NCBI GenBank assembly: GCA_026196105.1
Contig: JAPHRK010000004.1
Span: 1 to 64,000 of the forward strand
DNA: 64,000 bases
Source of the DNA: Rhodospirillales bacterium
GTDB taxonomy: Bacteria; Pseudomonadota; Alphaproteobacteria; Rhodospirillales; JAPHRK01
Reading direction: 5' to 3'
In this document: positions 1 through 8,384 of the stretch, in pieces
Layout of the letters: every line of letters begins with the position of its first letter
Position numbering within the stretch: the first letter of the stretch is position 1
Notes under the pieces: generated by a model
Databases searched by the model: none
The model's input: the letters and a program-made list of their open reading frames with translations, nothing else
What the model was told of the DNA's origin: nothing
Position numbers and translations under genes: made by a program

Positions 1-1373
1 TCGTCAGCGCCGTCACCAGATTTGACAACGAAGGTATCGTTACCTTCACCACCGTACATGTTGTCATTACCAGTGCCCCCGCGGATGACGTCATCACCAC
101 CACCGCCATGAATATTGTCATGTCCACCACCACCATCAATCGTTTCAGTTGCATCTGAACCAGTCACTGTATGGCTTGAACCATTATCAATGATGACATT
201 GTCGACAGTATCATTGACTGTAAAGTTAACCGTTGCGGTTGTTGTGCCGCCTTGTCCATCGTTGACTTGGTAAGAAAAGCTATCTGAACCGTAATAGTCA
301 TGGTTTGGAGTGTAGGTATAGGTCCCATCATCGTTAAAGGATAATGTGCCATTGCTCGGGCCGCTATCTAGTGCATAGGTAAGGTTGTCTCCATCTACAT
401 CTGTTGCGCTGACAGAACCGTTATAAGACGTATCTTCAGATAATGTGGCTGAACTATCTTCGCTAACAGGAGTGTCATTAGTCGGATCAACAGTAAGATT
501 GACAGTCGCGGTTGTTGTGCCGCCTTGCCCGTCGCTTACTTCATAAGAGAAGCTGTCAGTACCATTGTAATCTGTGTCGGGCGTATAGGTGTAAGTACCA
601 TCATCATTAAAGATCAAGGTACCGTTACTTGGACCGTTTTCTAGAGCATAACTAAGAGTATCGCCATCTGCGTCAGTTGCTATGACCGTGCCGTTATATG
701 CGGTATCTTCTGTAGCTGTTGCAGAGCTGTCTTCGCTTTCAGGCCCAGTGTTTGGAGTTTCAACTGTTTCAATCAGGTCTTCTTCATCGCTTTCTGTTAC
801 CGCAGGCGTATCATCTTCTGTTTGAGCTTGAGCTGGTAGGGCACTTTCTGGTGCCGCTTCTTCGGTTACTTGCTCAGGTTCTTGAGGAGATTGCTGGCGA
901 GGTTGCACATTTGGGGCTGAATTCTCTTCAACTCTGGCCTCTTCTACTGGTTCATTTCCGCCGCTAGATTTTTCAACAGCTTTGGTCTGGCTTTGTTGAC
1001 TGTTTTCTTCACCGGTTGATTGGTTATCTAAGTTTCGATCATTATCGGTGTTTTGTTCGCTGTCTAGGTTATCAATAGTATCTGTATCGTCAGAGGTGTC
1101 CTGCTCTGTAGTTGCTACTTCTTCAATAGTGTCGTCAGTAGTTGCCGCACCACCAACATTAGACAAAACAGCCTCATTCGCATTTTGGCTGCCCATTTGA
1201 ATGGAAGAGTAGATACTTGGATCGTCTCCGCTTGTTTGAGACTCTTGGGAATGTTCTACAGGACCATCTTGGTCAGCTAAACCTTCATCAAGACCTTCTT
1301 GAAGAACAGTGAGTTCATCAAAGACGGAATCGTCAATTTTAGGGGCGTCATTGTTGTTATTTTCTTCAGCCAT
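1..1373 (-). CDS. RTX-type calcium-binding secreted protein with tandem cadherin-like repeats (C-terminus beyond window)
   Basis: The frame is open from an ATG at 1371-1373 to the window edge, so the C-terminus is missing. The N-terminal ~250 residues are acidic and low in complexity, with no signal peptide. Two ~90-residue modules of the VCBS/cadherin-like type follow (nucleotides ~485-735 and ~210-475). Each has the pattern E-D-x-x-Y-x-G-x-V, then T-D-x-D-G-D, then F-N-D-D-G-T-Y-T-Y-T-P. Nonapeptide Ca-binding RTX repeats of GGxGxDxxx type start near nucleotide 130 and run off the edge. Proteins of this kind are exported by type I secretion and act as adhesins or extracellular proteins. The first ~50 residues match the neighbour at 2293-4455 closely, including VFDELTVLQEGLD, so the two are paralogs. 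The exact role is unknown. Confidence 0.85.
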   Translation of the reverse strand, partial: MAEENNNNDAPKIDDSVFDELTVLQEGLDEGLADQDGPVEHSQESQTSGDDPSIYSSIQMGSQNANEAVLSNVGGAATTDDTIEEVATTEQDTSDDTDTIDNLDSEQNTDNDRNLDNQSTGEENSQQSQTKAVEKSSGGNEPVEEARVEENSAPNVQPRQQSPQEPEQVTEEAAPESALPAQAQTEDDTPAVTESDEEDLIETVETPNTGPESEDSSATATEDTAYNGTVIATDADGDTLSYALENGPSNGTLIFNDDGTYTYTPDTDYNGTDSFSYEVSDGQGGTTTATVNLTVDPTNDTPVSEDSSATLSEDTSYNGSVSATDVDGDNLTYALDSGPSNGTLSFNDDGTYTYTPNHDYYGSDSFSYQVNDGQGGTTTATVNFTVNDTVDNVIIDNGSSHTVTGSDATETIDGGGGHDNIHGGGGDDVIRGGTGNDNMYGGEGNDTFVVKSGDGAD

Positions 1374-1491
1374 AATTTTCTCTCTAACGGATTTTTTATA
1401 TCAGTTTATTTACGCCTGATATTTCATGTTTATCTGGTCATATCTTATCAATATATAGGATAAGAAAATACTAATTCTAGGCGTAGCTCAC

Positions 1492-1507
1492 TGTGAGCGC
1501 CATCACA
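1492..1507. promoter_or_regulatory. CRP/FNR-family-like operator
   Basis: The sequence TGTGA-N6-TCACA is a perfect match to the core dyad recognised by CRP of the Crp/Fnr superfamily. It lies about 120 bp upstream of the start codon of the RTX gene. Whether this organism's Crp-like protein has E. coli specificity is unknown. Confidence 0.5.
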
Positions 1508-1680
1508 GATCAAGAACAAATTTAATCTAGTGGGAACTGTAATAACCCTGAAAAGGTTGTAAAAGTATTATCTAATATATTGAAAAATAAAAGGTAATAT
1601 TTTTTCAGTAAAAATATTAAGAGAAAGATGGTGGATTCTTTTTTGCTTTTTTGAAGAATAAAACACCAAGATTGATCAAG

Positions 1681-1704
1681 CTAAGATCAATGGTATGATC
1701 TTAG
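1681..1704. promoter_or_regulatory. 24-bp inverted repeat, candidate operator
   Basis: CTAAGATCA and TGATCTTAG are perfect 9-bp arms around a 6-bp spacer. No T-run follows on either strand, so a terminator is unlikely. A related but imperfect dyad lies at 4783-4804, at nearly the same distance (~310-330 bp) from the start of the second RTX gene. Confidence 0.45.
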
Positions 1705-1823
1705 TGGTACTCAAGGTTTTTGAAAAGCCAAATAAATGCTCAGAGTCTCTATTTCTTGTAAAGTTCTTTGAAAGAATTTAGAGGTTTTTTGGGCAATAAA
1801 ATTAGTAATTATAAAATGCTGTT

Positions 1824-2279
1824 TTAGGTATGTTCAGCGGCCTGTTCAGGAGAAGAATCGATGCGATTAAAAACTTCAGATAAGCGATCGCCATTGCCGT
1901 AATCACGAATACCAAAAACTTTGATATTTGGATATTTTTCACGACAGTATCGGGTTTGGGCAAGCAATGCTTCTTTGTTAGCGGCATAAAAAGTAACGAC
2001 GAGACCACAATCTCCATTTTTGCATTCTTCAGAAGATGGAACGTATTCCCCCTCCATCCATTTGCGGGCAATCTCCTCATCGCATAAGGCCCAGCCTACA
2101 TAACCGACTGGTGTGCCTTCATCATCAAAAGTGAAGACGTAATGACCACGCCTGACCTGTCCCATCAGGACATTTGATAGTTTACCGAAAGGATAGTTGG
2201 CATAAGGGCTAACACGCCGTAATACATTGATGGCGACACCGAGAGCTTGGAAAGGTTCTTTGAGTTTACGGCATTTCAT
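1824..2279 (-). CDS. HlyC/ToxA-family toxin-activating lysine acyltransferase, divergent
   Basis: The protein has 151 residues. It resembles the HlyC family, GNAT-fold enzymes that use acyl-ACP to acylate lysines of RTX toxins in the cytoplasm before type I export. The family pattern is visible: ALG near residue 13, a SP-x-x-x-x-P-F-G segment near residue 24, GQ-x-x-R-G-x-Y near residue 41, then PVGYVGWALCDEE. In classic HlyC the catalytic His follows S-P-L; here the segment reads SPYANYPFG with no His. The gene starts 13 bp after the stop codon of the RTX gene at 2293-4455, and the stop overlaps its ribosome binding site (TAAAGGAT), so the pair is an operon and probably translationally coupled. 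The substrate is presumably that RTX protein. Catalytic competence is uncertain. Confidence 0.7.
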   Translation of the reverse strand: MKCRKLKEPFQALGVAINVLRRVSPYANYPFGKLSNVLMGQVRRGHYVFTFDDEGTPVGYVGWALCDEEIARKWMEGEYVPSSEECKNGDCGLVVTFYAANKEALLAQTRYCREKYPNIKVFGIRDYGNGDRLSEVFNRIDSSPEQAAEHT

Positions 2280-2292
2280 TATATTTAATCCT

Positions 2293-4455
2293 TTAGAACT
2301 CTATTCTTTCAATACCTTCAAAGGCAATTGCTTCTCCGGTTTCCATATCAACAACCGTACCACTGGTATCATTGGCAATGTCCATGTAAGCGCCGCCATC
2401 TGCAGGGTCGATTGTGTATTCAGAGCCATCTTCAAGAGTTACTGTCCAACCTGCATCACCTGCATCTCTATTGCTGTCTTCACCTAAGGCGATGGTGTCC
2501 CAACCATCTCCGCCGGATATATGGTCATTACCATCACGAATATCCCAGATGAAGAGATCGTCACCAGCGCCGCCATAGAGGTAATCATCACCTGCTCCAC
2601 CAGAGATAATGTCATCACCTTTGCCACCTTCGATTTCATCATTACCAGCTCCGCCATTAAGAGTGTCGTCACCTTTGCCGCCAGATATTTCATCATTGCC
2701 TTTCCCACCAGATAATTCTTGATCGTTGTCATCGCCTTCAGCGGCAATATTAGTAGGTATGCTTTCAATATCATCTACTGCGATAGTTTCATCAGCAAAT
2801 TTTAGTTGTTCAATATCAGTTAATGTGTCGGTTCCATCACCACTCACGCCAATATCTTTAATGTTCATAGAGCCGTCTTCGTTCAAGGTGATTTCATAGT
2901 CGTCACGATCGCCTGAGTACTCAGCAATGTCATTGCCGATCCCCCCATCAATTAAATCGTCACCGCTACCACCTGTTAAAATGTCGTCACCTTCACCACC
3001 ATACAGCTCATCATCACCTGACTCACCATAGAGCATATCGTCGCCAATGCCTCCGTAGAGCTCATCGTCGCCACCGACTTGGGCAACCTTTCCGCTATCA
3101 TCAGCATCGCCACCAGTAATAATATCGTCGCCAGCACCGCCTTTTAGAATATCGTTGTGGCTACCACCATCAATCGTATCGTCACCATCGCCGCCAACAA
3201 GTTTATCAACACCACGTCCACCGCTTAAATCTTCACCTTGAACGCTATCAACACCTTCAGCTTGTTCGGCTGCCTCTGCTGCCGCTTGTTCGGCTGCCTC
3301 TGCTGCCGCTTGTTCGGCTGCTTCCGCCGCTGCCTGTTCGGCTGCTTCTGTTGCTGCCTGTTCAGCTGCCTCTGCTGCGGCTTGTTCAGCTGCTTCCGCT
3401 GCCGCTTGTTCGGCTGCCTCTGCTGCCGCTTGTTCGGCTGCCTCTGCTGCCGCTTGTTCGGCTGCCTCTGCTGCCGCTTGTTCGGCTGCTTCCGCTGCCG
3501 CTTGTTCGGCTGCTTCCGCTGCCGCTTGTTCGGCTGCTTCCGCTGCCGCTTGTTCGGCTGCCTCTGCTGCCGCTTGTTCGGCTGCCTCTGCTGCCGCTTG
3601 TTCAGCTGCTTCCGCCGCTGCCTCTGCTGCTGCCTGTTCAGCTGCCTCTGCTGCGGCTTGCTCGGTTGCCTCTGCTGCGGCTTGCTCGGTTGCCTCTGCT
3701 GCGGCTTGCTCGGCTGCCTCTGCTGCGGCTTGTTCAGCTGCTTCCGCAGTATCTGCTGCTATGGCTGCTTCTTCGTCTCCATTGTTTGGGGCAGAAATAG
3801 GGGTGGGGTCTGGAACTAGATCAATATCTTTTGGGTCTTCCTCAACGACAACTTCTTCCTGGCCAGAGGTATTATCTTCAAAGTCATTTCCGCTAGCTGC
3901 ACTTGGTTGGCTAGGAGTTTGGTCTGTATCTAAATTGTCTTCACCTTCCCCACCGACAATTTCTTCAACACCTTCTTCCCCGCCTAATGTTTGAATATCT
4001 GGTTGGTTATGAACGGTTTCTTCATCGTCCGTTTCGTTATTTTTTTCAGATTTCTCAGAGGTAATACCTTGACCTGAGCGTCCGCCAACTTCACCTGGGT
4101 CACGTTCTCCTAACTCGCTATCATCTGCTGTTTTATGATCAAGAGAGTCGATTTCTTCGTCTGCGGTTTTTTCATCGTCACCAAAGCCAAATTTATCTTC
4201 TTCTTTAGCTTCGGCATTCGAGGCATTCGCAAGGTTTGTTGCCGCACCCGTTTCTGAATCCCGGTTTCCCATTTGGATTGATGAGAGAATGTTCGGATCA
4301 CCTTCAACGCCACCTTCAGTCTCAGCCGAATGTTCGATTGGTCCATCTTGGTCAGCTAAGCCACCATCAAGACCTTCTTGAAGGACAGTAAGTTCATCAA
4401 ATACGGAATCATCAATTTCAGGGGTTTCAACTTTGTCGTTTTCTTGTTCGGCCAT
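2293..4455 (-). CDS. RTX calcium-binding protein with long alanine/glutamate/glutamine-rich repeat stalk
   Basis: The protein has 720 residues. The first ~50 residues are shared with the paralog at 1-1373. An acidic linker reaches to about residue 235. A stalk of about 20 near-identical octapeptides (E-Q-A-A-A-E-A-A type) then spans roughly residues 238-400 and would form a long alpha helix. Two blocks of GGxGxDxxx repeats follow, separated by a DUF-like spacer ending in D-I-E-Q-L-K-F, then a C-terminal tail ending GIERIEF that suits an uncleaved type I secretion signal. The protein is probably exported and folded by Ca2+ outside the cell as an adhesin, matrix protein or toxin-like factor. 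It is the first gene of an operon with the HlyC-like gene. No T1SS transporter genes lie in the window. Confidence 0.85.
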   Translation of the reverse strand: MAEQENDKVETPEIDDSVFDELTVLQEGLDGGLADQDGPIEHSAETEGGVEGDPNILSSIQMGNRDSETGAATNLANASNAEAKEEDKFGFGDDEKTADEEIDSLDHKTADDSELGERDPGEVGGRSGQGITSEKSEKNNETDDEETVHNQPDIQTLGGEEGVEEIVGGEGEDNLDTDQTPSQPSAASGNDFEDNTSGQEEVVVEEDPKDIDLVPDPTPISAPNNGDEEAAIAADTAEAAEQAAAEAAEQAAAEATEQAAAEATEQAAAEAAEQAAAEAAAEAAEQAAAEAAEQAAAEAAEQAAAEAAEQAAAEAAEQAAAEAAEQAAAEAAEQAAAEAAEQAAAEAAEQAAAEAAEQAAAEAAEQAATEAAEQAAAEAAEQAAAEAAEQAAAEAAEQAEGVDSVQGEDLSGGRGVDKLVGGDGDDTIDGGSHNDILKGGAGDDIITGGDADDSGKVAQVGGDDELYGGIGDDMLYGESGDDELYGGEGDDILTGGSGDDLIDGGIGNDIAEYSGDRDDYEITLNEDGSMNIKDIGVSGDGTDTLTDIEQLKFADETIAVDDIESIPTNIAAEGDDNDQELSGGKGNDEISGGKGDDTLNGGAGNDEIEGGKGDDIISGGAGDDYLYGGAGDDLFIWDIRDGNDHISGGDGWDTIALGEDSNRDAGDAGWTVTLEDGSEYTIDPADGGAYMDIANDTSGTVVDMETGEAIAFEGIERIEF
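3259..3744 (-). repeat. 24-bp tandem repeat array inside the RTX gene
   Basis: About 20 copies of a 24-bp unit encode the octapeptide stalk. Units differ by a few synonymous or Ala/Thr changes, and one unit near 3613-3630 is shortened. The period is a multiple of three, so copy-number change keeps the frame. The high identity suggests recent expansion or homogenisation. The reverse-complement frames are also open across the array, which produces spurious Cys- and Leu-rich ORFs. Confidence 0.9.
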
Positions 4456-4844
4456 ACTCTTCTCTCAATCGGAACTACTGTTTTCTTTTTCATTAATTCA
4501 TAGCGTCGATGCTCTCCATCTAGGCATATATTATCAGTGGCAAGAATAACAAAGTACTAAATTAGGGCTTTGTATCCTTTGGTATAATTTTGTATTCGGC
4601 TGTAACGGATTTGAATTTATCAGTGAAAATTATGTGATGCTGATGTAGCGAGCAGCAAGAAATTCATGTAGTATATTGAAAATAAACAATAAAAATATTT
4701 CTTTCAATAATCTTGTTTAGGATAAATTAATTGTGGGAGTTGCTTGAAGTTATGATCGTGAATACAAAACGTTAAGTGCGCTTAAGATTATTTGATTGAT
4801 CTTGTGTGCTTGGGGTGGTGTAAGGACTCTAAGGAAAAATCAAT
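4456..4844 (-). promoter_or_regulatory. Long AT-rich upstream region of the second RTX gene
   Basis: This 389-bp region has no plausible ORF. It carries a tract (about 4673-4690) similar to the one at about 1573-1590 upstream of the first RTX gene, a TGTGA half site near 4633-4637, and an imperfect dyad at 4783-4804 related to the palindrome at 1681-1704. The order of these elements is broadly the same as in the first region, which suggests that gene and control region were duplicated together. Confidence 0.5.
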
Positions 4845-5363
4845 TTAAAATCCGTTTAAGGGTATGGAATAATAGACACTAACTGTTTCTGCTCCTGGAT
4901 TATTATCTCCGATATGAGCATTAGATTGGTGGGATGCAGAAAGTCCTAGTCGGCTGGCGTTTTCAAATTCATATCCTAATTCAACTTGAGTACGAAACTC
5001 AAAGTTGTGACCTAAATCTTTGCCGTCCCCTTTGTGGTAATAGCCAGGAGCAAAGCTTGGGGTGAAATAGTAGTTGTCTTTGCCGAAATCAAAGGCAACG
5101 CCAGCAAAGGCATAAAATGATTTATCGCTTGAACTTGAAATGCCAATCAATGGACGTGCAGCTTTATAGAATTTTCTGCCCATATATTCGAGGCGTAGTT
5201 CAGTAGCTGTATTATCTTTTTTATTGATATCGAAATAACCAATACCGCCCTTAAGGAGGGGGACATCTTGTAAAGGTCGTGCTTCTTCTGCAAACGCTTT
5301 TGTTGTAAGAAAAGCGGTCACTAATGCAATGGCGATAAAACCTTTTGATTGTAGAGTTTTCAC
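4845..5363 (-). CDS. PagL-like lipid A 3-O-deacylase (acyloxyacyl hydrolase family)
   Basis: The protein has 172 residues with a signal peptide ending in AFA near residue 25. PagL is an outer-membrane beta-barrel esterase that removes the 3-O-acyl chain of lipid A. The catalytic His-Ser-Glu pattern is present near the C-terminus: ASHQSNA then NPGAE, matching the family signature S-H-x-S-N-A...N-P-G-x-E. Alternating hydrophobic strands and the final aromatic residue fit an outer-membrane barrel. The gene stands alone between the RTX operon and the peptidase gene. Its role would be lipid A remodelling; the exact acyl specificity cannot be read from sequence. Confidence 0.85.
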   Translation of the reverse strand: MKTLQSKGFIAIALVTAFLTTKAFAEEARPLQDVPLLKGGIGYFDINKKDNTATELRLEYMGRKFYKAARPLIGISSSSDKSFYAFAGVAFDFGKDNYYFTPSFAPGYYHKGDGKDLGHNFEFRTQVELGYEFENASRLGLSASHQSNAHIGDNNPGAETVSVYYSIPLNGF

Positions 5364-5433
5364 TCAATCCCCCAAGAGAACCTATTTTGTATATTTATGG
5401 GTTCTTATATAATTTAAGAGAATTTTCAAATAG

Positions 5434-6417
5434 TTAAGATTGAAGTGACTTCATCCTTTCCATAGCAGAAACAAGTGTAAGCCTGATCCCTGATTCTAAG
5501 GCTGAATGACCACAATTGGAAATGATGGTGTATTTTGCTTTAGGCCATGCTTGGGATAAATCATCGGCCGTCGCAATTGGGCAAACCATGTCATAACGCC
5601 CTTGAACAATTTCTGCAGGATGGTCAGACAGTTTCTCAATGGAAGCTAGTATATGGTTTTCACCCATGAATGCTTTATTGATAAGATAGTGTGACTCTAA
5701 GCGTGCAAGGGCGACGAGGTCACGATCAATGCCAAAATTCATAAAGTTATCTTGGTTGTCTCCGTAATTCTGGTTGCTTTGCAAAGTAGAACAAGAGCTT
5801 TCAAACTGACACCAAATCCGAGCTGCAGGGCCATGAACTAAAGGATCTGGATGTGTGAGGCGATGATAATAACTTTTCAGCAGATCACCCCTCTCATTTT
5901 CAGGAAGATAATGAGCAAAACGTCGCCAAGCTTCAGGGAAAACCCGCTTTACGCCGTCAATAAACCATTCGATCTCAGGATCACGGCAAAGGAAAATACC
6001 TCGTAAAACAAAGCCAAGGCAACGTTCAGGATGAGAGATACCATAAGCTAAAGCAAGCGTGCTTCCCCAAGACCCTCCGAAGTTTATCCAACGCTCAACT
6101 CCTAAATGTTCCCGAATAAGTTCCATATCTGAAACCAGATGAGGGGTTGTATTATTATGTAAATCCCCCAGAGGTTGTGAGCGACCGCAACCTCGTTGAT
6201 CAAAAAGAATGATACGGTAATGTTTCGGGTCAAAAAAACGGCGGTGGATGGGTTGGCACCCTGCACCCGGGCCTCCGTGCAGGAAAACGACGGGAACTCC
6301 TTTCGGGTTCCCACTGGTTTCCCAATAAAGGCTATGAACATCATCTACATCCAAGCGACCACAGTCGTAGGGTTCAATAGGGGGGTATAAATCTTGTTGC
6401 GATTGGCTTGTGTCCAT
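5434..6417 (-). CDS. pip: Proline iminopeptidase (peptidase family S33)
   Basis: The protein has 327 residues, a usual length for prolyl aminopeptidase, a cytoplasmic alpha/beta hydrolase that removes N-terminal proline from peptides. Visible motifs are the oxyanion-hole HGGPGAG near residue 47, DQRGCGRS near 73, the nucleophile elbow GGSWGS near 114, the acid in GRYDMVCP near 273 and the catalytic His in NCGHSA near 302. The protein starts with a short hydrophilic stretch and has no signal peptide. It is transcribed alone, divergently from mltA. Confidence 0.92.
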   Translation of the reverse strand: MDTSQSQQDLYPPIEPYDCGRLDVDDVHSLYWETSGNPKGVPVVFLHGGPGAGCQPIHRRFFDPKHYRIILFDQRGCGRSQPLGDLHNNTTPHLVSDMELIREHLGVERWINFGGSWGSTLALAYGISHPERCLGFVLRGIFLCRDPEIEWFIDGVKRVFPEAWRRFAHYLPENERGDLLKSYYHRLTHPDPLVHGPAARIWCQFESSCSTLQSNQNYGDNQDNFMNFGIDRDLVALARLESHYLINKAFMGENHILASIEKLSDHPAEIVQGRYDMVCPIATADDLSQAWPKAKYTIISNCGHSALESGIRLTLVSAMERMKSLQS

Positions 6418-6568
6418 GGGGGTTATTTTTTTATCCTTCCCAATTTATTTTGTTCTTAGTGGTTATACATATAGGGAAGAGTTTTCTCATCTTCCAAGGA
6501 GAAAATTAAAACTCCCCCTTTTCTCCTAGTGGATTATCATCGTAAAGTTAATCCAAACGGGAGTGACC

Positions 6569-8035
6569 ATGTCGCAGCAAAATATAGTAAAAGCTTTTTC
6601 AACAGCTTGTTCCTTAATCATAGTTGGGGGGCTTCTTGCTTCTTGTACTTTACCAAAAGGGCCAGAAGTTAAGCCTGATGAGAAAAAAGTCGTTACCGAT
6701 GTCCGTTATAAACCAGTTAGCTATGAAGATTTGCAAGGCTGGAATGAGGATAATCACTCTGAAGCTCTGATATCTCTTCATAAAACCTGCAAAGCGATTA
6801 AAGCAGGTGAGGCGCAATGGGTAGACCAGTTGTTTGTTGAAAATGGGGCTCAAGCTGCTTGGAAGAAAATTTGTGACGTTGCTCCAAAGTTGCCTGACGA
6901 GGCTGCAAAAGCTTTCTTTGAAACAGCTTTTATGCCTTTTCAAGTTGTGACGGGCGAAAATAAAGCTATTGGGAAATTAACGGCATATTATACGCCTGTC
7001 GTTAAAGGAAGTTGGACCCGATTAACTCCCTTTGCAGCCCCCCTCTATTCTATGCCGAAAGATCTTGTTCGTGGTGACCCACGCTACAGTCGGCAAGCTA
7101 TTGCTGATGGGGTTATACCTGCTGATAAAGCCATTATCTGGATCAATAATCCCGTCGATGCTTTTGATATGCAAATCCAAGGGGCAGGGGAAGTGGTGAT
7201 GGGAGATGGGACCCGAGTACTTCTTGAGGTCGATGGAACCAATGGCCATCCCTGGCGCAGTCCAGGTAAAAAAGGGCTTAACCGGGATGTCTTGAAAACC
7301 TTGTTACTTCATGAACCGAGTGCCGCTATTGGTATGATGAATGAGTTTCCCCGGTATGTCTTTTATAAAATTGCACCCATAGACAAGGTGCGTGGGGCGG
7401 CTGAAATCCCTTTAACTAATGAACGTAGCATTGCTATTGACCGACGCCATATTCCTCTAGGAACTCCTGTTTGGATTGATGGAGAGAATAAATATAGCTC
7501 TATCCGAAAACTGACCATTGCTCAGGATGTGGGTGGAGCAATTAAAGGCTCAGTTCGGGCTGATCTTTATATGGGACGTGGAGACAGTTACGGAGACCGC
7601 GCTCGGAAAATTAACCATAAATTACGTATGTATACGCTGGTACCACGAACAACTGAAGGATTGGCAAGCTTCTTTAAAAACTTGGACCAACGAAAAATTG
7701 CTCCAATGGCACAAAAAACGCCCCCCTCTAAAATGGTTATGAAAAATCCAATGCCTGCTCCTGTTCAAAAAGCAGCGGTTAAAAAAGCCCCTAAAGGACG
7801 CTATGCAGTTCAGTTAGGAGCTTTTGATAGTGCGAAAGGAGCCAACAAAACTTGGCGCCAAATTGTTGCGCGGACTTCCCCGCTCCTTGATAATGTCGTG
7901 CATAAACTTAGCAGATATAAGAATTTTCATCGCCTTCGGGCAGGACCTTTAGCAACACGCTCGGCTGCAAGTGGTTTATGTCAGGAACTCAAAGCGGTTG
8001 GTGTTGCTTGCTTCCCTGTTACAGGGATGAAGTAA
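6569..8035 (+). CDS. mltA: Membrane-bound lytic murein transglycosylase A with C-terminal SPOR domain
   Basis: MltA cleaves the MurNAc-GlcNAc bond of peptidoglycan with formation of 1,6-anhydroMurNAc. The N-terminus is a lipoprotein signal with lipobox LLASC near residue 26. The MltA domain follows, then the 3D domain with QDVGGAIKGSVRADLYMGRG near residue 315, which holds the catalytic Asp. A C-terminal SPOR domain (GRYAVQLGAF onwards) would bind denuded septal glycan. I chose the ATG at 6569 because GGGAG lies just upstream; a GTG at 6563 would extend it by two codons. The MltA-SPOR combination is common in alphaproteobacteria and points to a role at division or cell separation. Confidence 0.92.
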   Translation: MSQQNIVKAFSTACSLIIVGGLLASCTLPKGPEVKPDEKKVVTDVRYKPVSYEDLQGWNEDNHSEALISLHKTCKAIKAGEAQWVDQLFVENGAQAAWKKICDVAPKLPDEAAKAFFETAFMPFQVVTGENKAIGKLTAYYTPVVKGSWTRLTPFAAPLYSMPKDLVRGDPRYSRQAIADGVIPADKAIIWINNPVDAFDMQIQGAGEVVMGDGTRVLLEVDGTNGHPWRSPGKKGLNRDVLKTLLLHEPSAAIGMMNEFPRYVFYKIAPIDKVRGAAEIPLTNERSIAIDRRHIPLGTPVWIDGENKYSSIRKLTIAQDVGGAIKGSVRADLYMGRGDSYGDRARKINHKLRMYTLVPRTTEGLASFFKNLDQRKIAPMAQKTPPSKMVMKNPMPAPVQKAAVKKAPKGRYAVQLGAFDSAKGANKTWRQIVARTSPLLDNVVHKLSRYKNFHRLRAGPLATRSAASGLCQELKAVGVACFPVTGMK

Positions 8036-8037
8036 GC

Positions 8038-8382
8038 TTAACCTCGTTCGTCGTCGAGGATTTCAAGCACAATACTTTTGTTAATGTAGTCCAGGCCCCC
8101 CCAGGCTATCCAAAAATTAGGGCTGACTTCTTGAGCGACATGTGCGAAGTCGGCCTTACGAAGGATTGCTGCGAGAATAAGCCGTTCTGATTTGTTCCCC
8201 AGGAAGGCTTTTGCCATTTCCTGTACTTTCCCAGACTTAGACAACGCCTCAGTTACATCAAACCAGCACTGAATAGCCTCTAGATCCCCAAGAAGAGGCC
8301 TAAGGGCTTTGTTGACCGCAGGGTTTGCATCAAGAGCGGCTTTAACCAATTCAGCCGGGCTTGGTTGGGCTTGGTCTTCCAT
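8038..8382 (-). CDS. Conserved small protein of unknown function
   Basis: The protein has 114 residues, is soluble and has no motif I recognise. It looks mostly alpha-helical, with N-terminal SPAELVKAALDANP and a central W-F-D-V-T-E-A-L-S-K. The start is placed at the ATG at 8380-8382, two bases after the stop codon of the MaoC-like gene; a TTG start at 8388 would overlap that gene. It is the third gene of a tight run with the parvulin and MaoC genes and converges on mltA. The tight coupling to maoC supports it being a real gene. Confidence 0.7.
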   Translation of the reverse strand: MEDQAQPSPAELVKAALDANPAVNKALRPLLGDLEAIQCWFDVTEALSKSGKVQEMAKAFLGNKSERLILAAILRKADFAHVAQEVSPNFWIAWGGLDYINKSIVLEILDDERG

Positions 8383-8384
8383 GG

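Larger units (their letters stand above)
1374..1823 (-). promoter_or_regulatory. Long AT-rich upstream region of the first RTX gene
   Basis: This 450-bp stretch has no credible ORF. It lies upstream of the minus-strand RTX gene and downstream of the HlyC-like gene. It holds a perfect CRP/FNR-type palindrome at 1492-1507, a tract around 1573-1590 that resembles one upstream of the second RTX gene, and a perfect 9-bp-arm palindrome at 1681-1704. I infer that it carries the promoter and several control sites. Confidence 0.55.

Noticed and set aside
1-1373. The repeated 90-residue modules as a CRISPR or DNA satellite
   Set aside because: They are protein-domain repeats with ordinary divergence in one open frame.
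3238-3819. Plus-strand ORFs rich in Cys, Leu and Phe across the RTX repeat array
   Set aside because: They are the antisense reading of the 24-bp repeats, which keep all frames open. No ribosome binding site or family match.
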